DNA from: Lepturacanthus savala
Taxonomy: Eukaryota > Chordata > Actinopteri > Scombriformes > Trichiuridae
Direction: 5' to 3'
DNA: 64,000 nt
NCBI GenBank assembly: GCA_030544235.1
Contig: CM060477.1
Coordinates: forward strand, 10,767,934-10,831,933
Within the stretch, counting starts at the first letter, position 1. Every line of letters begins with the position of its first letter. Under the pieces are notes generated by a model. It saw nothing but the letters and a program-made list of their open reading frames with translations. It ran no database searches and was not told the origin of the DNA. A program made the position numbers and the translations under genes. Below, piece by piece: positions 58,925 through 64,000 of the stretch.

Positions 58925-59102
58925 CTGCATGTTCTCATAAATCTCTAACTGCCGTCTCATTAGCTCTTTCCTGTTGAGCTGTTTCCGGTGCTCCAGCACA
59001 TTGTCTCGGACCAACCGGAAGGTCTGAATCTTTTCTAAGCGCTCCCTCTGCTGGATCTCCTCGATCTGCGAGTCCATCAGCACTGGAAGATCCTTCTGAT
59101 GT
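58925..59102 (-). CDS. adgb: adgb penultimate exon, charged helical segment
   Basis: This 178-bp exon lies between an acceptor with a weak pyrimidine tract (TATATAG|ACATCAG) and the donor AACATGCAG|GTGAGT. Its first base completes AG|A (Arg) from the previous exon, giving FTPFIRHQKDLPVL across the junction. The product is rich in E, Q, R and K (DSQIEEIQQRERLEKIQTF, then RLVRDNVLEHRKQLNRKEL) and is predicted by eye to be a long helix or coiled coil. The phase match with both neighbours makes this acceptor preferable to the CAG nine bases further into the exon. Confidence 0.85.
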
Positions 59103-60759
59103 CTATATACATACATGCATTAATGAGAACATGATATAACGCTACAAATGTATACACATACAATTTATGGTCAAAGAACAGGTTTTACACCTTTATCATC
59201 TTGTCTTTAAACAGACATGTCATGTAGAATAGTTTATTTATAGTGGAACAACACTTTTTTGTGGTTGCATCAACTTAAGCAAATATTTTGAAGAATCAGA
59301 TATTAAACATATATTGTCAGCTCAAACTCTAGCGAATCTTATCAAACTCTATATAGTTGCAAATGTGACAGACTATTCTGTGAGACAGGATGAGGATATT
59401 GACACAGGTGGGAAGGTAAAAATGCAAACGTGGCAGATACATACAGAGATACACAGAGAAAATGATGGACACATATTCCCCCGCCTTATCTCATATCCTC
59501 CTTCCATTTTGTGAATGATATTGGAGAGGTTTATTTGGTTTTGGTTATAAACACTGTATTTTGACATTTCTCGGTTAAGAATTTATTGTATGACTCAAAT
59601 ATTTGGATGTGTATGCACACAAAGAGGACACAAACAGTGAAACAATGGGAATTTGAAGAGAGAGTTTAAAGTGTCCTATAAACTGACCTTAATGAAGACA
59701 GGAGGCCAGTGGAAATGGTGATGGAGTTCATTTGGTTAATGAACATTGCCCTGTTCAACCTCTTTCACTGCATGCAGTAATGTGTGTGTATGTGCCAAAA
59801 TGTTATAAAGATGGCATAACTGAATGTGTATGTGTGTGTGCATGAGTGTGAATATGATGTGCCCTGTGGTGTGCCTTTGTGAGACAGAGGTGTATTGCAG
59901 ACTAATCAGACTTCCATAATAGACTGCTCCTCGGGATCTCTCTCTCGGCTCGAATTGCAGGCCACAGTGTCAGCAGCACGTGCGGGCACATGCACACACA
60001 CACACACACGTGCACACCACAGCAGGAGAGGATGGAGAGGTGATGGGAGAGGGGCACATCTCATTGGAGCGACAAGCTCATTGGGGCCCTAAAATAGCTC
60101 TCTAATTAACAGACCCAAATATCATCTCATTTATCATGGCGAGGGATGGACAGAGGGAGAGATGGAAGGAGCAAACCGGAGATGGTGTGAGGGAGAGGAG
60201 GAGCGCAACGGGAGACTCAGGGGGGAAACCACGGAGGGAGAGTCATCCCTTCCGAACACTCGCTGACACAAGTCAAAAGTTGACAGTGTGGATACTGACA
60301 AACAGAAGCACAAGGACACTACCTGTTCCTTCATATTAAACAAACTATTAATTTGTGGATATTCTATGGCCAATGAAATATATTACAATGTTAAGCAGAG
60401 CTGTACAAGTCATAAAACAATATTGCTTAAGGTTTGGGTGACATTGACATAAATGATTTAGGTCAGGGCAGCCAAGAAGCAGAAGAATTGGAAGGGGGGG
60501 GGGGGGTGTCTGTGATGCATCAAAAAGCTGTACCATTTATCTGCTTAACATGTTACCATAAAGTAAAGCAAAGCGGTCGCTCATTTGATGTGCATTTTCT
60601 CAACCTTTATTTTCATTTATTTTTAATTTGTATCTTATATGTTGTTTTTTCCACAAAAAAGCTTCAGTTATAAAATAACAACATATAAACATGCAAATAT
60701 TATTATTATTTTAACTGCAGGTCAGAAAGTCAAGTTTCAACTTGTGCTTATGCTCATGA

Positions 60760-61090
60760 TAAAATGTATGTACAATGTTTACCATGTTCAGAGTCTTAGT
60801 TTAACATGTTAGCATGGTAACATTTGATAGTGCTGAACATGTAGACAACTGAGGGTCATTCAAACGCTATTACAATTTTAGTTTGAACATGGCACTGGAA
60901 TAAAAAGATAAAAGCAACACCAAAGTTGGTATATTTCATCTGGAGGGGGACATGATTATCTATATCAAGTTTCATGGCAATCCAGCCTATAATTTCCATG
61001 TCAAAACACGTCAAACTTATGGTGGCATTGCAGGAACAATCAGTGAATCATTAAAGTCAGTGAGAGTGTCATCCTCTGGGGACCAGGTAA
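60760..61090 (+). mobile_element. Common fish interspersed repeat (CATGGCAATCCA type)
   Basis: CATGTTAGCATGGTAACATT, TCTGGAGGGGGACATGATTA, AGTTTCATGGCAATCCAGCC, TTATGGTGGC and AGTCAGTGAGAGTGTCATCC then TCTGGGGACCA follow the order of a widespread teleost repeat. Confidence 0.65.
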
Positions 61091-61432
61091 GAGCTTAAAA
61101 TATTCTTGACATTGCCACTAGCACAGCTACAAATAAGGTTTATATTCAAATCATTTGCATGTATACAAGTAGTTAGATGGAAAATCTAGAGACTGTCAAT
61201 GGGCAAAATTTGTTCAGTAAGTATGTTTTTTTTCTGCAGTTGTGTGTCTACGTATGTCCTCTGGAGCCCATGCTATGCCCTTTCAGATCAGGGAAAGTGT
61301 ACAGTCTTGTAACATTGCTGTTCACAGCACCAATGGGAGCAAAGGTCATGCACACAAGAAATCACAATTCTGCACATACTGTAGGAACCGGTCTGATAAC
61401 AAAAAAAAAGATGCTCTAGGCACACACACAAA

Positions 61433-61640
<208 letters not shown>

Positions 61641-62085
61641 CACTTTCCTTGTCTAGTCAGGCCTTGCAGCTAAGGCTTAATTCAGACTCACAAATATAGA
61701 AAAGCAGATTGATCCAACAACCGCAAAATGGACCACGAACTGCATATTACCCACAGGAAAAAAGCCACAGGGGATTTTCTAACAGGGAAAAAGAAATAGC
61801 CTGCGAGAAAAATTCAATAAGATGTGTGCCTCTTGGCTGTTTATATGTTGTTTTCCACCGCCTGCCTCTAAACATTCACATTCACCTGTTGGAACAAGCT
61901 GAACAAAGAACTGTTGCAGTGTGTTACAAGAGTTCAAAAGACTGAAATTAATAGTATGGAAATATGATTTGGTGACTAAATTTATACTATATAATTTATT
62001 ACTCTTTTATTATTTTCACACAGAGTGAGGAGTAAAATGGAGAGAGAAAGAGCCATAGAATGAGAGATGTCGGTACAATAGGTAC

Positions 62086-62188
62086 CTGATGAAGGGAGTG
62101 AAGTCCATGTGAGGACATGACCACGATGTATCTATCAGTTTTTGTTTGAGTGTACAGAGAGATGTGTCAGGACCAGGTCTGGAAGAAG
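62086..62188 (-). CDS. adgb: adgb exon (103 bp)
   Basis: The exon lies between a strong acceptor, a long T-rich tract ending TTTCCAG|CTTCTT, and the donor TTCATCAG|GTACCT. It starts with codon positions 2-3 (G|CT, Ala) and ends with two bases of a codon. It encodes SSRPGPDTSLCTLKQKLIDT and then SWSCPHMDFTPFI. Both phases match the neighbouring exons exactly. Confidence 0.85.
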
Positions 62189-62291
62189 CTGGAAAAAAAA
62201 ATTGAAAAAGCCTTATTACCATACAGATGAGTAATGCAAAGAAAACGTCCGAGCTCATGTCAATGCGACTGTGAATATCTACAAAATGTAC

Positions 62292-62442
62292 CAGACTCTC
62301 TGCTTTTTGCATCGTCGGCTGTAGCTTCAGCGCTTGCAGCTTCAGCACTTGCAGCTTCATCGCTTGCAGCTTCATCGCTTGCAGCTTCATCTCGTGCTTG
62401 CTGCTGGACTTGGTCAAGAAACTTGAGACGGGACTGCAAAGC
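62292..62442 (-). CDS. adgb: adgb exon with 15-bp coding tandem repeat
   Basis: This 151-bp exon lies between the acceptor TTCTTTAG|GCTTTG and the donor GAGTCTG|GTACAT; it ends one base into a codon. It reads ALQSRLKFLDQVQQQARDEA and is followed by repeated (D/A)EAAS units, then ATADDAKSRESG. The ALQSRLKFLDQ start continues a helical, probably coiled-coil segment. About five imperfect copies of a 15-bp unit (GAAGCTGCAAGCGAT) give an acidic and alanine-rich run. An overlapping antisense ORF and a different minus-strand frame across the same bases are shadows. Confidence 0.85.
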
Positions 62443-62594
62443 CTAAAGAAGACAGCAAAACTTTCTGTCTGTACAAAATGAACTTTTTAAACCATACCAC
62501 TTATATTTCTGCAGGTGATCGAAAAATACTGGACACAGTTCATGCACAGGAGCTCACAGATTAACTGCTTTAAACCACTTGCAAACCGGGTTAC

Positions 62595-62750
62595 CTTTAT
62601 GCAGCTGCCTGGTTCAGCCATTTCCCATGCATTTTTAATGGCCTTGATTTGATCTATTCTCTCTGTGTCCTTTTTCACCACGATGCTCTCGGTTTTGCTC
62701 TTGTCAGTGACCACACGCAGTGTCCAGTTGGGCTTTGTCAGGTCAAGGCT
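62595..62750 (-). CDS. adgb: adgb exon, conserved WTLRVV...KKDTER block
   Basis: This 156-bp exon (52 codons, phase 0 at both ends) lies between the acceptor TTTTGCAG|AGCCTT and the donor ATAAAG|GTAACC. It begins SLDLTKPNWTLRVVTDKSK and continues TESIVVKKDTERIDQIKAIK to NAWEMAEPGSCIK. This is the most recognisable part of the androglobin C-terminus seen here. A (CA)n tract sits just outside the acceptor in the upstream intron. Confidence 0.85.
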
Positions 62751-63942
62751 CTGCAAAAACACAAACGCACACACACACACACAAAGGAAAACAATGCGCA
62801 CACACACAAAGATGCCAGCTGAAGGTCACAGCAACACAGTGCATTATGAGTATATCTCTCTGAGCATCTTAGACAGTCTGGTACACAGCCAGCCAGACAG
62901 ACAGGGTTTTTATGTCCTGTTCTTGTTGTCATGTCTTCATTGTATAATAATACATCATCTTTAGTTCATTTATTCAGAGATCATCACGTCCTCTACCTCT
63001 ACCAAACGCATATTTAGAAAGGAGATTTATTGAAGAGGATCAGTATTTTGAAAAGCTGCCTTTCAAATTTCATTGTGTTTAGGGTTTGATGTGTAGCGCT
63101 GAAGACAATAAACAGCATTCATTACTCTGATAAGAGATTTATCAAGCGGTTGTTTTTCTGACTACTAAACAAGGACCATTATACCAAGAATTACAGTATA
63201 GACCACAGCATTATACTTTATGATGAGACAAATGTTTTTGATGCATGTCTAAATACACGCAGGTCATATTGGCAATTATAGGATCCAGCTGATGCCTGTC
63301 TATCTTTGTTTTACAGATTATAGAGTTGTCTTGATCAAAGTCAACCAAATGCAAATGCAAATGCTGACCTGCCTGATAAAACATGCTAAGTATCATTGTT
63401 AGAGATGTCACGACTGAGTTCAACAGCGATCTCATCTCACATGGTCTGGACGGGAATCTGTGAGAAGCTAAAAGCATGTGCTCCACTCAAGCGTTTTACA
63501 TGTCAAGTACCACTATCTAAACATTGGGTACTGTGGAAAATCCACCATGAAACCATATGTAGACAACATGTACTCACAATGAATAGATTACAAAAGCAGG
63601 TCGTGGCCTCTGATTTGACTGAATGTTACCTATTGAATTTGACCTTGACCTTTACTGAATGGTTTTCATATGAAGCATATTAATAACATTGCATGTAGTG
63701 ATTGAATAAAACAATCCAAATGCAATTAAGATAATGAAATCTGAACAATCATTTGTAAATGCAGTTTGGCAGATGTGATATAAAGCTTCAGAAGCATCCT
63801 TGGCCACTGGTAGTCAGTGAAAAGAGACTATCAATAAGTCATGTTTAAAATACGCATACGTACATCACATCATCCTGAAACGTGCAGCTGACATTATTGC
63901 AGTGTTGTTTTCTGTCAAAGTGCTGTGATGGTGATGTATTAC
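62751..63942. other. adgb intron
   Basis: The flanking exons are both in phase 0. A (CA)n lies near the acceptor of the next exon. Minus-strand ORFs such as that at 63211-63486 have no adgb resemblance or splice context. Confidence 0.65.
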
Positions 63943-64000
63943 CGTTCCGAGCCTGGAGCCACATTTGGAGCTGGCAGCTGGCTTCCCCTTCTCCTTGTCA
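63943..64000 (-). CDS. adgb: adgb exon, partial (cut by window end)
   Basis: The 3' 58 bases of an exon. They read DKEKGKPAASSKCGSRLGT up to the donor GGAACG|GTAATA, in phase 0. The piece is lysine- and serine-rich, like the low-complexity linker expected before the conserved C-terminal block. The 5' end is outside the window. Confidence 0.75.

Noticed and set aside
62016..62417. Minus-strand 133-codon ORF with KLQAMKLQAMKLQ repeats
   Set aside because: Wrong frame of the adgb exon. The phase-consistent frame gives (D/A)EAAS repeats, with proper splice sites on both sides.

Overview
The window is animal nuclear DNA, almost certainly from a teleost fish. It has short exons with GT/AG introns, abundant (CA)n, (CT)n and (TA)n microsatellites, and many degenerate interspersed repeats of types common in fish (tRNA-derived SINEs, MITE-like elements, non-LTR retrotransposon pieces, one DNA transposon with intact ends). 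Nearly all longer ORFs are chance or microsatellite ORFs.

Two protein-coding genes can be supported, both on the minus strand. (1) The start of stxbp5 (tomosyn-1): coding exon 1 at 41569-41706, exon 2 at 38978-39075 and exon 3 at 2322-2403. Reading phase is continuous across both junctions, and intron 2 is about 36.6 kb. The rest of the gene lies left of base 1. (2) The 3' end of adgb (androglobin): six terminal coding exons between 64000 and 58592, all joining in phase (282 codons visible), with two AATAAA signals about 265 nt after the stop. The gene order adgb then stxbp5, same direction, matches the arrangement I recall for human chromosome 6q24 and supports both names.

Layout from left to right: stxbp5 intron 3 with a decayed L1-type LINE (1-2321); exon 3; the large intron 2 (2404-38977), holding a LINE 3' fragment, SINEs, MITE-like elements, a ~1.2 kb old direct duplication and several repeat-poor CpG-retaining blocks that may be conserved non-coding elements; exon 2; intron 1; exon 1; a CpG- and CT-rich promoter/5' region (about 41707-42400) followed by long microsatellites, including a 248-bp (CT)n tract; an intergenic region of about 16.9 kb (41707-58591) with a 2,159-bp transposon bearing perfect 28-bp terminal inverted repeats and a separate foldback element; then the adgb 3' exons and introns.

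The two genes are not known to act in one pathway. Tomosyn is a SNARE regulator of vesicle exocytosis; androglobin is a large chimeric globin mainly linked to ciliated and male germ cells. The most unusual items are the transposon at 44603-46761 with a repeated internal motif (GTCAACTCTGTT), the 53.4-53.6 kb foldback with hammerhead-like core motifs, the 15-bp coding repeat in adgb, and the intron-2 duplication.
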